From: Thiogranum longum
GTDB lineage: Bacteria > Pseudomonadota > Gammaproteobacteria > DSM-19610
Reading direction: 5' to 3'
Length of the DNA: 64,000 bases
Assembly: GCF_004339085.1 (NCBI RefSeq)
Contig: NZ_SMFX01000001.1
Location: 1,434,242-1,498,241 of the forward strand
Shown: piece after piece, positions 1-9,624 of the stretch
Layout: every line of letters begins with the position of its first letter
Position numbering within the stretch: position 1 is the stretch's first letter
Program-made: the position numbers and the translations under genes
Notes under the pieces: generated by a model
What the model saw: the letters and a program-made list of their open reading frames with translations, nothing else
Databases searched by the model: none
What the model was told of the DNA's origin: nothing

Positions 1-345
1 ACGGTGGATGCGGGGACGGGCGGCAGTACGATCAGTAACACGGCGAGCATTACAGCCTCGGATCAGGCCGACACGAATACCACCAATAACAGTGCGATAG
101 TGGTCATAACAGTTGCGGCACCGGTTATCGCAGATGGTGACATTAACGGTGATGGACAGGTAAATGCTGCAGATGTCTTGTTGGCTCAACGCATTATATT
201 TGGACAATACATTCCGACAGCAGTCGAATTTGAGCGCGGTGATGTTGCGCCGCTGATTGGTGGTGTGCCTTCGCCCGACAATACAGTTAATGTTGCTGAC
301 TTGCTGCTTATCCAGAGGAAAGCGCTCGGGATAATAGATTTCTGA
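1..345 (+). CDS. C-terminal end of a secreted protein with a dockerin-like domain (partial)
   Basis: The frame is open from the first base, so the gene begins outside the window and only about 114 residues are seen. The visible part starts with a Thr/Asn/Ser-rich stretch typical of the end of a DUF11-like extracellular repeat. It is followed by a type I dockerin-like module with two calcium-loop and helix segments: DINGDGQVNAADVLLAQR near residue 48 and NTVNVADLLLIQRKALG near the end. Dockerins classically bind cohesins; in non-cellulolytic bacteria they often just cap large surface proteins. A large secreted protein next to EPS genes fits, but the rest of the protein is not visible. Confidence 0.75.
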   Translation, partial: TVDAGTGGSTISNTASITASDQADTNTTNNSAIVVITVAAPVIADGDINGDGQVNAADVLLAQRIIFGQYIPTAVEFERGDVAPLIGGVPSPDNTVNVADLLLIQRKALGIIDF

Positions 346-393
346 TTGGTGCTAGCGAAAATTTGACGCGCACTAAAAGGAGCTGGGACAATT

Positions 394-1590
394 TTGACGA
401 CTGCGTTTAAATGGGTGATATCGCATTGGTGTTCAGGGGTTTCCGGGCCGCCCGGTTGTTCGGGTGCTGTCCACAGGCTTCCTGTACTCGTGGTCTGTGT
501 GGCTTTGGTTGCGTGTGGTGATACATCTCCAGGCGCATTACCCTCAGATGCCCGTCCGCCTTACCCGCAGAGCACCCTGATCAATAGTGTGTCCTTCGAT
601 TGGTCCACTCACTTGCGCTTCGCAGATGGCAGTGACAATTGGCCAATCACCTGGGCCGACGACGACAATCAGTATACAAGCTGGGGTGATGGCGGGGGGT
701 TTGGAGGTAGCAACCGCAAAGGTCGTGTCAGCCTCGGTATTGCCCGTATCGAAGGCCCGGCCGATGTCTATCGCGGGTATAACGTATGGGGTGGTGTGGG
801 CGCCGAACGTGAGGCACAGTTTACGGGAAAATCCTACGGCATTATTTCAGTCGATCACACACTCTATCTCTGGAGAAGCGGGGCGGGTTCCAATTCCACG
901 GCCTATGATTTCCAGCGGCTGTATAAATCGACTGACCACGGCAGAACATGGGTTGGCGCGGATTGGCAGTTCACAAGAGAAGACGGTTTTTTTGTCCCGA
1001 CATTTCTGCAATTTGGCAAGGACAACGCCGGTGCACGCGACGGTTATGTGTATATTTTCGCCCCTAATCTGAAGACGGATAAATGGGCGGTTCACAAGCC
1101 AGGCGAAATCGTATTGATCAGGGTTCCGGGGGATCGGCTATTCGACCGCAAGGCCTACGCGTTCTATGCGGGCACAGAGCCCGACGGCACACCTGGCTGG
1201 ACAGCCCGGGTCGAGCATCGAAAGCCTGTTTTCGTCGATGAGATCAATGGTGTTATGCGCACCAGTGCAATTTACAATCGTGGGCTTGGCAGATACCTGC
1301 TGGTTACCGAGCACAGCCATCGCTCCAGGGGGAATATCGGTATATACGAAGCCCCGGAACCCTGGGGGCCCTGGTCAACCGTGCTTTTTCAGACGGGATT
1401 TGGCAGCCCTCACGTGCAGGCCAATACCTTCTTCTGGAATTTCTCCAGCAAGTGGACCCGTGCCGGGGGTGAGCATTTTACGCTGTTGTTCACGGGTCGG
1501 GACGCCAATGACTCCTGGAATACCGTGGAAGGCCGGTTTAATGTATCGAACCGTGACATCAGCCTGCAGGAGGGACAGAACCCTCCTTGA
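394..1590 (+). CDS. DUF4185/sialidase-like beta-propeller lipoprotein
   Basis: This is a predicted exported lipoprotein of 398 aa. The TTG start at 394 is chosen because an AAGGAG Shine-Dalgarno lies about 8 bases upstream and no in-frame ATG precedes the hydrophobic segment. The lipobox-like ALVAC gives Cys41. An Asp-box (STDHGRTW, about residue 175) and repeated aromatic/Gly-rich strands suggest a five- or six-bladed propeller of the DUF4185 or sialidase-like type. Such proteins often act on or bind polysaccharide. No catalytic set can be assigned. Its 3' end overlaps the convergent GMC gene by 32 bases. Confidence 0.6.
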   Translation: MTTAFKWVISHWCSGVSGPPGCSGAVHRLPVLVVCVALVACGDTSPGALPSDARPPYPQSTLINSVSFDWSTHLRFADGSDNWPITWADDDNQYTSWGDGGGFGGSNRKGRVSLGIARIEGPADVYRGYNVWGGVGAEREAQFTGKSYGIISVDHTLYLWRSGAGSNSTAYDFQRLYKSTDHGRTWVGADWQFTREDGFFVPTFLQFGKDNAGARDGYVYIFAPNLKTDKWAVHKPGEIVLIRVPGDRLFDRKAYAFYAGTEPDGTPGWTARVEHRKPVFVDEINGVMRTSAIYNRGLGRYLLVTEHSHRSRGNIGIYEAPEPWGPWSTVLFQTGFGSPHVQANTFFWNFSSKWTRAGGEHFTLLFTGRDANDSWNTVEGRFNVSNRDISLQEGQNPP

Positions 1591-3082
1591 ACCTTGTCAC
1601 CAGGTGCTCGGACAGTCGTGATGCAAGCGCTGCAATCGTAAGTGTCGGCTGCATTGCGCCACCTGTGACAAATGCCTCTGAACCGCTGATATACAGGTTT
1701 GGCGATTCGTGCGCACGCAGATCGGGATCCACGACACTCGTTTTCGGGTCGGTGCCCATCCTGCAGGTTCCTTGCAGATGTCGTGAAAAGGTGATCTGGT
1801 CTTCATAGATATTGCCGGCACCTACTTTTGCGTACAAATCCCTTACCAGCTCACGACTGCGTTCTAGCAGGGCAATGTCCTCGTCTGCATAGTCCATGTG
1901 TACGCGCGCCAGCGGGTCGCCGAAAGGATCTTTTTTCTTCGTCGAAAGTGTCACGCGGTTGCTGTCCGAGATCTTCATTTCGATGACCACGCCCATGTAC
2001 AGGGTGGCATGCAACAGGCGTTGCGCAATCGCCAGCATATTGTGTGGAATCTTCGAGATCTTCAGCGGCATGTTGTGGTGCGGCAGAATCCAGGATTGAC
2101 GGAAAACCGGCATAATGCTGCCCAGGCCCTCTTCCCTGTAGGTGCTGTAGAACTGGTGGGTGCGGGCAATTTTGCTCAGTGGGTAGATTGTTTTCCGCTG
2201 GTGCGGAATTTGTGCATAGAAATTCACCGCGGGGTGTTCGTTGAACCCGCGACCGACGCGATCGTAGGTATTTCCGATCCCCTCGGGATGGTGCTCGGAT
2301 TTCGACATCAGCAGGAGGCGGGGTGCGCCAATCCCTCCCGCAGCAAGGACATAGATGCGTGCACGTACAACTTTCTTTTCTCCCTCGAAGGACTGGACTT
2401 CCGCTCCGACGATGTTTTTATCGGCATTTGAAACAAGACGCCTGACGATCGCGCCTGTCACCAGCGTCAGGTTTGGTGACGCCGCAAAGCCGGGAAGGAT
2501 TTCCTTCTGCACCTTGAAGAAGCGGATTGATTTTTGCGGGATGGCGGTAGGGGAGTCGTCGACTTCCACGCCGATACTGTCGAGTAACTCGGTGAGAAAT
2601 GAAATATCCTTGGTCTGTGGTAATGGCAGCGGTGTTTTGCGGGGTGGCGAATATTTCGAGCGCTGACTGTTTCCCCGAACGCGCATGATGCGCTCGGCCT
2701 TCTCGTAATAGGGGTCCAGGTCGTCATAGGTGATCGGCCAGGGATTCTCGGGCGGCGTGTAGGCATGAGGTTCCATGTCCGAGGGGTGCAAGCGTTCGCA
2801 GCGTCCGGTCCAGAAATTGGCTGTCCCGCCCAATAAAGATGCTTTGGTGTGCTTCTCGGGGTAATTGGTGTTACCCGTCGATTCGAAGTCCGCGTACTGT
2901 TTGATCTGTGAGTCCGTCAGCCAGTTGAACATGGACGATCCCGCTTCAAGAATCACGGTACGGATACCGTTTTCCACGAGCGTTTTGCCGATTATGGTGC
3001 CTGTAGGCCCCGAGCCTATGATGCAGACGTCGAAAGGTTCAGTGGTGTCCAGAGCGTCAATTTTTACAGTGTTGTCAGCCAT
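1559..3082 (-). CDS. GMC-family FAD-dependent oxidoreductase
   Basis: This 507-aa protein belongs to the glucose-methanol-choline oxidoreductase family. The N-terminus has the dinucleotide-binding motif GSGPTG (residues 23-28) followed by an acidic strand end (ILEAG). The C-terminus has the GMC C domain with HLQGTCRMG and a closing GGAMQPTLTIAALA flavin motif. It probably oxidises an alcohol or sugar, with an unknown acceptor. The ATG start has GGAAA about 10 bases upstream. There is no signal peptide, so it is probably cytoplasmic. It diverges from the flippase gene, which suggests a role in modifying a sugar or lipid of the EPS, but the substrate cannot be told. Confidence 0.85.
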   Translation of the reverse strand: MADNTVKIDALDTTEPFDVCIIGSGPTGTIIGKTLVENGIRTVILEAGSSMFNWLTDSQIKQYADFESTGNTNYPEKHTKASLLGGTANFWTGRCERLHPSDMEPHAYTPPENPWPITYDDLDPYYEKAERIMRVRGNSQRSKYSPPRKTPLPLPQTKDISFLTELLDSIGVEVDDSPTAIPQKSIRFFKVQKEILPGFAASPNLTLVTGAIVRRLVSNADKNIVGAEVQSFEGEKKVVRARIYVLAAGGIGAPRLLLMSKSEHHPEGIGNTYDRVGRGFNEHPAVNFYAQIPHQRKTIYPLSKIARTHQFYSTYREEGLGSIMPVFRQSWILPHHNMPLKISKIPHNMLAIAQRLLHATLYMGVVIEMKISDSNRVTLSTKKKDPFGDPLARVHMDYADEDIALLERSRELVRDLYAKVGAGNIYEDQITFSRHLQGTCRMGTDPKTSVVDPDLRAHESPNLYISGSEAFVTGGAMQPTLTIAALASRLSEHLVTRFKEGSVPPAG

Positions 3083-3250
3083 AATTCGAAAATTTCCATA
3101 CAGTGATATGATCGTACGCCGAAGCTTGTTTCGTCAGTATTTCTTACGCATCATATCACCTTGGGAATTTGGTGCTACCCTGCCGGGCGGGGCACTCCGC
3201 GTCCAAATCGGATATCAACCCATAGCGCTGAAGGCAGGTTGTCGCACAAG

Positions 3251-4714
3251 ATGAAAAGCATAGACGGTACTGTCAGAATCCTGATGAATTCAGCTGCGAT
3301 GTTCGCCGCCTCGATCCTGGCGAAAGGTGGCGGGCTTATTGTCACCATTCTGGTGGCGCGATACCTGGGAGCCACATCCCTGGGTGTTTATGCCGTTGTT
3401 CTGGCAGTTGCACTGCTACTTGAGGTTATGACCCCGGTAGGTCACCAGGAAGTGATCGTTCGCGCAATTGCGCGTGATCGTTCGCAGATGCTCGTCCACT
3501 GGGTCAACGCGAGCGCTACCACGTTGCTGGCCTCTGTTTTGTTCAGTGCCGGACTTGTTCTCTATGTGTATGTAACCGGTCCCCGGGCCGACGCAGAGCT
3601 TGCGGTGTATGTCGTTGCGGCTACGCTGCCTTTTGCAGGATTAAAATTTATTGCGCAGGCGGTATTGCAGGGTGTGGAGCGTATGCAGTACCAGACTACG
3701 GCCACGTTCGTCGGTCTTGTATCCGGACTCCTGCTTCTGTGGCTGCTCCTGGAATCCGGTGCCGGAGTCTGGTCGGCTTTCCTGAGTCGCACTGTGTTCC
3801 ACGTTGTATCGCTGGTGATTCTGGCCAGGTACATTCTGCGGTGCGCGGACCAGGAGAAGGTGAAGCGCGTGTGGCGGCCAGACTTTTCCCTGTGCCGGTC
3901 GACTTTCCTGGTGGCCATACCGTTTGCTCTGCAGAGATTCCTGACCGAGGGCCTGCAACGCCTCAATATCATTATATTACCGTTACTGATTACGCTGGCG
4001 GCGGTTGGTCAGTTCAATGCTGCGATGCAGATTACCCAGGCTACCTCGACGATCATCCCCATTATGATGTTAACTTTGTTGCCGGTATTCGCGAGAAGCT
4101 ACAGCAAGGACAGGGAAAAGTCAGCGCTCATGGCACACAAGGTTCTCAAGATGCTGCTGGTACTGATATTTCCGTTTGCATTCGTTGTTACGGTTTCCGC
4201 TGACAAGATAATTCTGCTGTTATTCGGGCCAGGGTATGAAGCATCGGTGCCGGTCCTGCAGATTGTGATCTGGTCACAGGTGTTTTTCGCGGCGGATTCT
4301 GTGATGAAGCAGAAAATGATTGCCAGTGATAACGAACGCACAATGGTCTGGTATTCAACGTTTGGCCTGATCGTGAGTGTCGCTTTGACTATAGTGCTTG
4401 GCAAGACATGGGGGATGCTTGGTGTAGCCGTGGCCGTCGTCCTTGCGAGTGCATTCCTGTTAACGCTGAATGCAGGATATGTAGGAAGACATATAGCAAG
4501 AATCAATCTTGTACAGGCTGCCTGGAAACCTTTTCTTTGCGCGTTGTCTGCCGGCCTGGTCGCCGTTGTACTTATCGACCAGGGGCTGGCAATTGTGCTG
4601 CCGGTAACGGCGGGTGCTTATGTGGCCTTTCTGTTGTTATTCAGGGCATTTTCCGATGATGAGTTGTTGCTGTTCAAACAGCTTTTCCTGCATCTTCGGG
4701 CGCGCTTATCCTGA
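3251..4714 (+). CDS. Wzx-like polysaccharide flippase (MOP superfamily)
   Basis: An integral membrane protein of 487 aa with about 12-14 hydrophobic segments. It begins with the amphipathic start and first helix (LMNSAAMFAASILAKGGG) usual for polysaccharide-biosynthesis flippases of the MATE/MOP superfamily. It would flip undecaprenyl-linked oligosaccharide across the inner membrane. An upstream in-frame start at 3161 exists, but the ATG at 3251 directly precedes the conserved N-terminus, so the longer form is not favoured. No strong ribosome site is visible at either. It sits between a GMC oxidoreductase and an amidotransferase in the EPS block. Confidence 0.85.
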   Translation: MKSIDGTVRILMNSAAMFAASILAKGGGLIVTILVARYLGATSLGVYAVVLAVALLLEVMTPVGHQEVIVRAIARDRSQMLVHWVNASATTLLASVLFSAGLVLYVYVTGPRADAELAVYVVAATLPFAGLKFIAQAVLQGVERMQYQTTATFVGLVSGLLLLWLLLESGAGVWSAFLSRTVFHVVSLVILARYILRCADQEKVKRVWRPDFSLCRSTFLVAIPFALQRFLTEGLQRLNIIILPLLITLAAVGQFNAAMQITQATSTIIPIMMLTLLPVFARSYSKDREKSALMAHKVLKMLLVLIFPFAFVVTVSADKIILLLFGPGYEASVPVLQIVIWSQVFFAADSVMKQKMIASDNERTMVWYSTFGLIVSVALTIVLGKTWGMLGVAVAVVLASAFLLTLNAGYVGRHIARINLVQAAWKPFLCALSAGLVAVVLIDQGLAIVLPVTAGAYVAFLLLFRAFSDDELLLFKQLFLHLRARLS

Positions 4715-4720
4715 TTTGCC

Positions 4721-6685
4721 TCACATCGAAGCCGCATTCAGTGTTTCCGCTGAAGCGCCTGTATGTGCGGAAATATGCGCATACAGTTCATCTGTCGAGT
4801 TCCCCTTGATGAACATTCGATACCACGTCTCGCTGTTCAGCAGCAGCCAGAGGCGGTTGCCGTGGTCGACGCGGCCGGTTTCATGTTCACCCAGGAGTTT
4901 GTCGATTGCCGGCTGCTGGAGGTACCCGTCGCGCGCCAGTTCCGAGTCACGTAAAAACAGTTTGAAAAGCAGCCGATACTCGTCACGCAACATGTAGGGA
5001 AGTGCGGATGAGAAACCCTGTTTGGGTCGGTCGATGACATCGCGTGGCAGGTAACGTTCGGCAAGTTTGTATTGAATGTAGCGCAGAGAGCGGCCGCGCA
5101 CCTTCATTCGGGCCGGCAGGCGTGCGGCAAATTCGGCAACCACATGGTCCATCAGAGGGGCGCGCGCTTCCAGGGAATTGGCCATGGTCATCCGATCCAG
5201 AATCATGACGGGATGATCGGGCAGTCGCACGAAGCTGTCCGCGCAGAGCATGCGGTCAACGATGTCATGTGCATGAGCACCGTCAAACATGTCACGGATA
5301 GAGCTCTCGGGGTCGAAAGTATTTCTGACGGTGTCCATGGCCGGTCCATACAGCGAGTCTTTCCACTCCGGCCCGAAATAAAAGTAACTCAGGCTGCGTG
5401 CGTAGCGTTCACTGCCACCCATATAGGAAAGTTTGTGGAGCCACTTGACCTGGTGTGATTTGCTCTTGTACCAGCCGCCATCGGGTACAAGTTTCAGTGC
5501 AGGCCCGATCAGGTAGTCGCGTATGAAAGCGGGCAACATGGCGTAATAACTGGCGTAGCGGTTGCCATAGTAACGATCGTAGCCACCGAACAGTTCATCG
5601 CCACCATCACCGCCAAGTACTACTTTGACGTGCTCGCGCGCCATTTTGGCGATCAGGTAGGTGCAGATTGAAAGCGGGTCAGATGGTTCATCCAGGTGCG
5701 AAACCAGGGTGGGCAGTGTATCGAGCAGCGACGGGGTGACAATCTTCTCATGGTGTTTTGTTCCATATTGCTCTGCCACCATACGCGCATAAGGTGATTC
5801 GTCGAACTGACTGTAGGGAAGGCCGATTGTGAAGGTCTGGATCGGTTCACTCGCGACATGCTTCATCAGCATGGCAACAACCAGCGTGGAATCAAGACCG
5901 CCACTCACGAACGCCCCCACCGGTACGTCACTGACCATATGAAGCCGGATCGACTCGATGATCTTCTCTTCCATCTGGTCGACAAGATCCTCATCACTAC
6001 CCTGCAGCTTGGGCTCGTAGTGCAGTGTCCAGTATTCCGATATGCTTAACCCGTTGCTGCTGTCGAATGTGAGTCTATGCGCGGGGGGCAGCTTTTTTAT
6101 ATTTCGGAACATGCTGCGCGGCGAGGCAATGATGCGCAAGCTGAGGTATTGATCCAGCGCTTCCGGGTCCAGCTCTGCCAGCGCCGGGTCAAATGCAAGC
6201 AGTCCCTTTATTTCCGAGGCAAAAAAGAACTCGTTGCCCCGGTGTACGTAATAGAAGGGCTTCTGTCCCAGTCGATCACGCGCTGCAAACAGACGCTGAC
6301 GTTTTTCGTCCCATATCGCGAACGCGAACATACCCCGCAACTTGTCTACACAACGCTCGCCCATTTCTTCGTACAAATGAAGAACAACTTCGCTGTCACT
6401 TTTTGTCGAGAAGGTATGGCCCTTGCCAATCAATTCCTCGCGTATCTCACGATAGTTGTATATCTCACCATTGCAGACGATCCATATGGACTTGTCTTCG
6501 TTGGGAATAGGTTGGTGACCACCTTCCAGATCTATGATCGAGAGTCTGCGCTGGCCGAGAACGGCACCCTGCCCGAAATATGTCCCTTCGTCGTCAGGAC
6601 CGCGGTATCTGAGCGCATCAAGCATGCGCTTGATGGCGTGCGGTTCATTTTGTTGTGGGCTGACAATACCTGCAATTCCGCACAT
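4721..6685 (-). CDS. asnB: Glutamine-dependent asparagine synthetase-type amidotransferase
   Basis: A 654-aa AsnB-type enzyme. The N-terminal class II glutamine amidotransferase domain starts MCGIAGIV, so Cys2 becomes the nucleophile after Met removal. The C-terminal ATP-pyrophosphatase domain has the SGGLDS PP-loop near residue 265 and a GGDGGDELFGGY motif near residue 360. It makes asparagine from aspartate, glutamine and ATP, or amidates a sugar acid; copies in EPS/exosortase loci are thought to do the latter. The length is normal. It overlaps nothing and lies 50 bases upstream of the acyltransferase on the same strand, so it may be co-transcribed with it. Confidence 0.9.
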   Translation of the reverse strand: MCGIAGIVSPQQNEPHAIKRMLDALRYRGPDDEGTYFGQGAVLGQRRLSIIDLEGGHQPIPNEDKSIWIVCNGEIYNYREIREELIGKGHTFSTKSDSEVVLHLYEEMGERCVDKLRGMFAFAIWDEKRQRLFAARDRLGQKPFYYVHRGNEFFFASEIKGLLAFDPALAELDPEALDQYLSLRIIASPRSMFRNIKKLPPAHRLTFDSSNGLSISEYWTLHYEPKLQGSDEDLVDQMEEKIIESIRLHMVSDVPVGAFVSGGLDSTLVVAMLMKHVASEPIQTFTIGLPYSQFDESPYARMVAEQYGTKHHEKIVTPSLLDTLPTLVSHLDEPSDPLSICTYLIAKMAREHVKVVLGGDGGDELFGGYDRYYGNRYASYYAMLPAFIRDYLIGPALKLVPDGGWYKSKSHQVKWLHKLSYMGGSERYARSLSYFYFGPEWKDSLYGPAMDTVRNTFDPESSIRDMFDGAHAHDIVDRMLCADSFVRLPDHPVMILDRMTMANSLEARAPLMDHVVAEFAARLPARMKVRGRSLRYIQYKLAERYLPRDVIDRPKQGFSSALPYMLRDEYRLLFKLFLRDSELARDGYLQQPAIDKLLGEHETGRVDHGNRLWLLLNSETWYRMFIKGNSTDELYAHISAHTGASAETLNAASM

Positions 6686-6735
6686 GGTGGGAGGGCTCCG
6701 GGTTGTTGCGATAGATTATACTGACAGATACCACA

Positions 6736-7485
6736 TCAGTCGCGAGTGCGGATCACCCTGGCGGGAACTCCGGCGGCAATAGCATTTTCGGGTATGTCTT
6801 TCGTGACCACCGCACCAGCGCCAATAACTGCGCCAGGGCCAATCGTTACGCCATCAAGAATGATCGCGCCGGTGCCTATCCATACACGATCACCAATCCT
6901 GATTGGACCTTTCGAGTAAGCGCCCTGGTCCATGATCGCAGCATCTTTGCTCTCCATGTGGTAGGCGCCCGCGCTGATATAGCAGCCGCCGGCACAAAGG
7001 ACCGCTTCACCCAATTCTACTCCGGCAGTCGATATAATCACGGAGTTGCTGCCAATGGACGTTCGAGGTCCGAAATGTATCGGTCCGGATTTGGCCTGCA
7101 CCATACAATTTCGGTTGATGATGACGCCGTCATCAAGTACCACGCCGTCATCACCGGCGCCGCGTGCATCAATCAGCGAATTATCATCTATGGTTACTCC
7201 GTCCATGAGCTCGATGTGCTTGCCGTGGCGAATCACTACATTGCGTCCAAGAATCAGGCTGCGGCCACAGTGCCGGAACAGGCGGCGGTAGAGTTTTTTC
7301 CGTAGCAGGAAACCAAGCCCCCCCGGCATCGGACCAAGAAACATGGTCAGGAACTCGTAAAGTGCGAAGTGTGCAAAACTCGCGTCACTGCCAACGGTGA
7401 GGTCCATGTACGTACGGAAGGGCGAAGTCTGTGCCTCAGCCAGCTTGTCGCGGAAAAGATGCCCCTTTTCGATTTCGTTGCTCAT
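6736..7485 (-). CDS. Hexapeptide-repeat acyltransferase
   Basis: A 249-aa protein with a left-handed beta-helix made of [LIV]-G-x4 hexapeptides, clear from residue 115 to the end (for example [16 protein letters not shown] and [15 protein letters not shown]). This is the fold of WcaF/NodL/CysE-type O-acetyltransferases. The N-terminal 60 residues are more hydrophobic and not recognised. The likely job is acetylation of an EPS sugar with acetyl-CoA. It lies between asnB and a GT4 gene, both on the same strand, with gaps of 50 and 26 bases, suggesting one operon. Confidence 0.85.
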   Translation of the reverse strand: MSNEIEKGHLFRDKLAEAQTSPFRTYMDLTVGSDASFAHFALYEFLTMFLGPMPGGLGFLLRKKLYRRLFRHCGRSLILGRNVVIRHGKHIELMDGVTIDDNSLIDARGAGDDGVVLDDGVIINRNCMVQAKSGPIHFGPRTSIGSNSVIISTAGVELGEAVLCAGGCYISAGAYHMESKDAAIMDQGAYSKGPIRIGDRVWIGTGAIILDGVTIGPGAVIGAGAVVTKDIPENAIAAGVPARVIRTRD

Positions 7486-7511
7486 TTCAGTTTTCCAGAG
7501 TCTTCATGGGT

Positions 7512-8672
7512 TCACTGCACCTGTTGTTTTTTGATCAGGTCTTCGAAGAGTTGCTCGTATTGTCTGGCGCAATTTTCAATATATAAATCTTCTACCAGCT
7601 CAAGGTTCCTGTCGCTGATTTTCTGGCTTGCTTCACGGTCTGAAATCAGCTTGCGACAGCATTCGGTGAATAAAGCAGTATCGTTGAGCGGCACAACATG
7701 GCCCGTAACACCGTCTGTCAGGAAGTCGGTTTGGCCACCATAATCGTAACATACGACCGGCAAGCCGGACGCCATCGCTTCGAGGTAAACCAGTCCGAAC
7801 CCTTCATGCTGGCTGGTCGATACGAAAATATCACTTACCTGCAAGAGACGAAACTTGTCACGTTCATCGGTTTGCCCCATGAAGTGCACCCGATCGGCTA
7901 CCCCCAGTTCACGGGATTGCTGCTGTAGCGCTTGTTCTTGTGGTCCGCTGCCAATGATCACAAGATGTGCATCCGGTCTGTCGGTGTCTTTGAGAACCGA
8001 AATGAGCTGGTCCATGGCCTTGCGGGCAACCAGTCGGCCAACCGTAACCAGGAGAACCTGGTCGTCGGTAAAACCGTAATCCGCACGCCTGGCAGCATCA
8101 ACGGCGGGGCGCTTTATTCCAAGGGGAATTCGTGCAACGTCAAGTGAAGCGTCATAATAGGTGTGTACATTGTCGATCGTATTGCGGGATTGTCCGACAA
8201 GACTGTCAGCTTGCCGTAACAGTCGTTTGATCCATGTGCGCAGCACGAAATGCCGATGGGGGGATATCCACTTGCTGGGGTCGTAGAGGTCACCACCGTG
8301 AACGGACAGGACGTGTGGTAACTTTCCGAATCTGGCCAGCGCGGCCCCGACCGGGCCGGTCGGTAATACGAAGTGGGTGTTGATGACATCATACCGGTTA
8401 GCCTTGATGAGGCGCTTCCCGGCAGCAATTCCCATCGGAAGAAATGCCAGCATCGATGGTACATTCGCCGCCGCTTGCTGGCTGCGAAAGAAAACCGGGG
8501 CGCGGACGACGCGAACACCGTTGACCACAGACTCGGCGGGTAAGCCCAGTCCCTGGGATGTCAAAACGGTCACCTCGTGACGCGTTGCGAGTTCCTCGGC
8601 GAGCAGGGCATTGATCACTCCCCCACCTCCGCCCAGCGGGGGGTATTCGTAGTTGCAGAACAGTATGTTCAT
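7512..8672 (-). CDS. Glycosyltransferase family 4
   Basis: A 386-aa GT-B fold glycosyltransferase. The start at 8672 is chosen because the protein then begins MNILFCNYEYPPLGGG, the usual GT4 first strand and glycine loop. The longer in-frame reading from 8879 adds 69 residues with no family resemblance and would overlap the divergent methyltransferase. The C-terminal domain has the E-x7-E nucleotide-sugar motif in EGFGLVYLEAMASG (about residue 300). It would add a sugar to the lipid-linked EPS repeat unit in the cytoplasm. Donor and acceptor are unknown. Confidence 0.85.
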   Translation of the reverse strand: MNILFCNYEYPPLGGGGGVINALLAEELATRHEVTVLTSQGLGLPAESVVNGVRVVRAPVFFRSQQAAANVPSMLAFLPMGIAAGKRLIKANRYDVINTHFVLPTGPVGAALARFGKLPHVLSVHGGDLYDPSKWISPHRHFVLRTWIKRLLRQADSLVGQSRNTIDNVHTYYDASLDVARIPLGIKRPAVDAARRADYGFTDDQVLLVTVGRLVARKAMDQLISVLKDTDRPDAHLVIIGSGPQEQALQQQSRELGVADRVHFMGQTDERDKFRLLQVSDIFVSTSQHEGFGLVYLEAMASGLPVVCYDYGGQTDFLTDGVTGHVVPLNDTALFTECCRKLISDREASQKISDRNLELVEDLYIENCARQYEQLFEDLIKKQQVQ

Positions 8673-8877
8673 TTGGGAGAATTTACATGGTTTATGTTGG
8701 TATATTTCATTATTTACTATTATGCCAGATGAGGCAATCAGATAACGGCGTGTCTGGATCAATTTGTAGCAAGAATACAGTATAATTGCGCCGGAATAAC
8801 GAAAGCCGGTAGATTGACGGACAGGATGCAGGCAATCCGGGAAAAACCGGCTGTTAATAACACTGGAGTTGCAACAC
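8673..8877. promoter_or_regulatory. Divergent intergenic region, GT4 / methyltransferase
   Basis: This AT-rich gap lies between two divergent genes and should hold both promoters. A perfect TATAAT (8781-8786, plus strand) lies about 90 bases before the methyltransferase start, but no good -35 hexamer stands 16-18 bases upstream of it. No clear promoter is seen for the minus-strand gene. Confidence 0.35.
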
Positions 8878-9612
8878 ATGATTTCATCAGAAGAATTAAC
8901 CGCAAAAATGGAGCCGTTCGATTCGTTTTGGGAAGGGCCTCACGACATCGAAAAGGGATACGGGAGCTTCTACAAGTTCTATAAACACAATTACCTGAAA
9001 CACATGCCGGAAGACCGGAATGCACGTATTCTGGTTATCAGCTGTGGGCCGGGATATTTTGTCAATATGCTGAACAGGGAAGGCTATACCAATGTGCTGG
9101 GAATCGATTCGTTCCAGGAAAAAATCGAGCACGCTACCAGGCATGGCCTGAACTGCGAGACTGCCCGGGCCTTTGAGTTTCTGCAAGAGAATGGCGAGGC
9201 CTTCGACGCGATTTTCTGTGAGCAGGAACTCAATCACCTGACCAAGCAGGAGATACTGGATTTTCTGGGTTTATGCTGGAACAGTCTCCGCAAGGGCGGA
9301 AGGCTCGTGACACACGGGCTGAATGGGGCTAATCCGATCACTGGTTCTGAAGCCCTGGCGCAGAATTTCGACCACTACAACACGTTTACCGAGTACACGT
9401 TCGGTCAGATGCTCGAATACTCGAACTTCCAGGATATCAGGGTATATCCGCTAAGCCTTTATGTCTTCTGGACCAACCCGCTCAATTATGCGCTGATAGC
9501 GATGTCGGCCCTTTATACGTTGTTCTTCCGTGTGAGTTTCATCATGTACGGAAAGACCAACAAGCTCTTTACCAAGAAGATCGGGGCGGTCTGTCAGAAA
9601 GGGCGCGGTTGA
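8878..9612 (+). CDS. Class I SAM-dependent methyltransferase
   Basis: A 244-aa protein with a Rossmann methyltransferase core: ARILVISCGPGYFVNML (motif I, about residue 52) and LGIDSFQEKI (motif II). The ATG at 8878 is chosen because GGAG lies 9 bases upstream; a TTG three codons earlier is less likely. The last 70 residues are hydrophobic and basic (LNYALIAMSALYTLFF), suggesting membrane association. Similar enzymes in EPS loci methylate sugars or lipid-linked intermediates. The substrate is unknown. It converges on the epimerase gene 12 bases away. Confidence 0.8.
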   Translation: MISSEELTAKMEPFDSFWEGPHDIEKGYGSFYKFYKHNYLKHMPEDRNARILVISCGPGYFVNMLNREGYTNVLGIDSFQEKIEHATRHGLNCETARAFEFLQENGEAFDAIFCEQELNHLTKQEILDFLGLCWNSLRKGGRLVTHGLNGANPITGSEALAQNFDHYNTFTEYTFGQMLEYSNFQDIRVYPLSLYVFWTNPLNYALIAMSALYTLFFRVSFIMYGKTNKLFTKKIGAVCQKGRG

Positions 9613-9624
9613 ACCCTCCATTAT

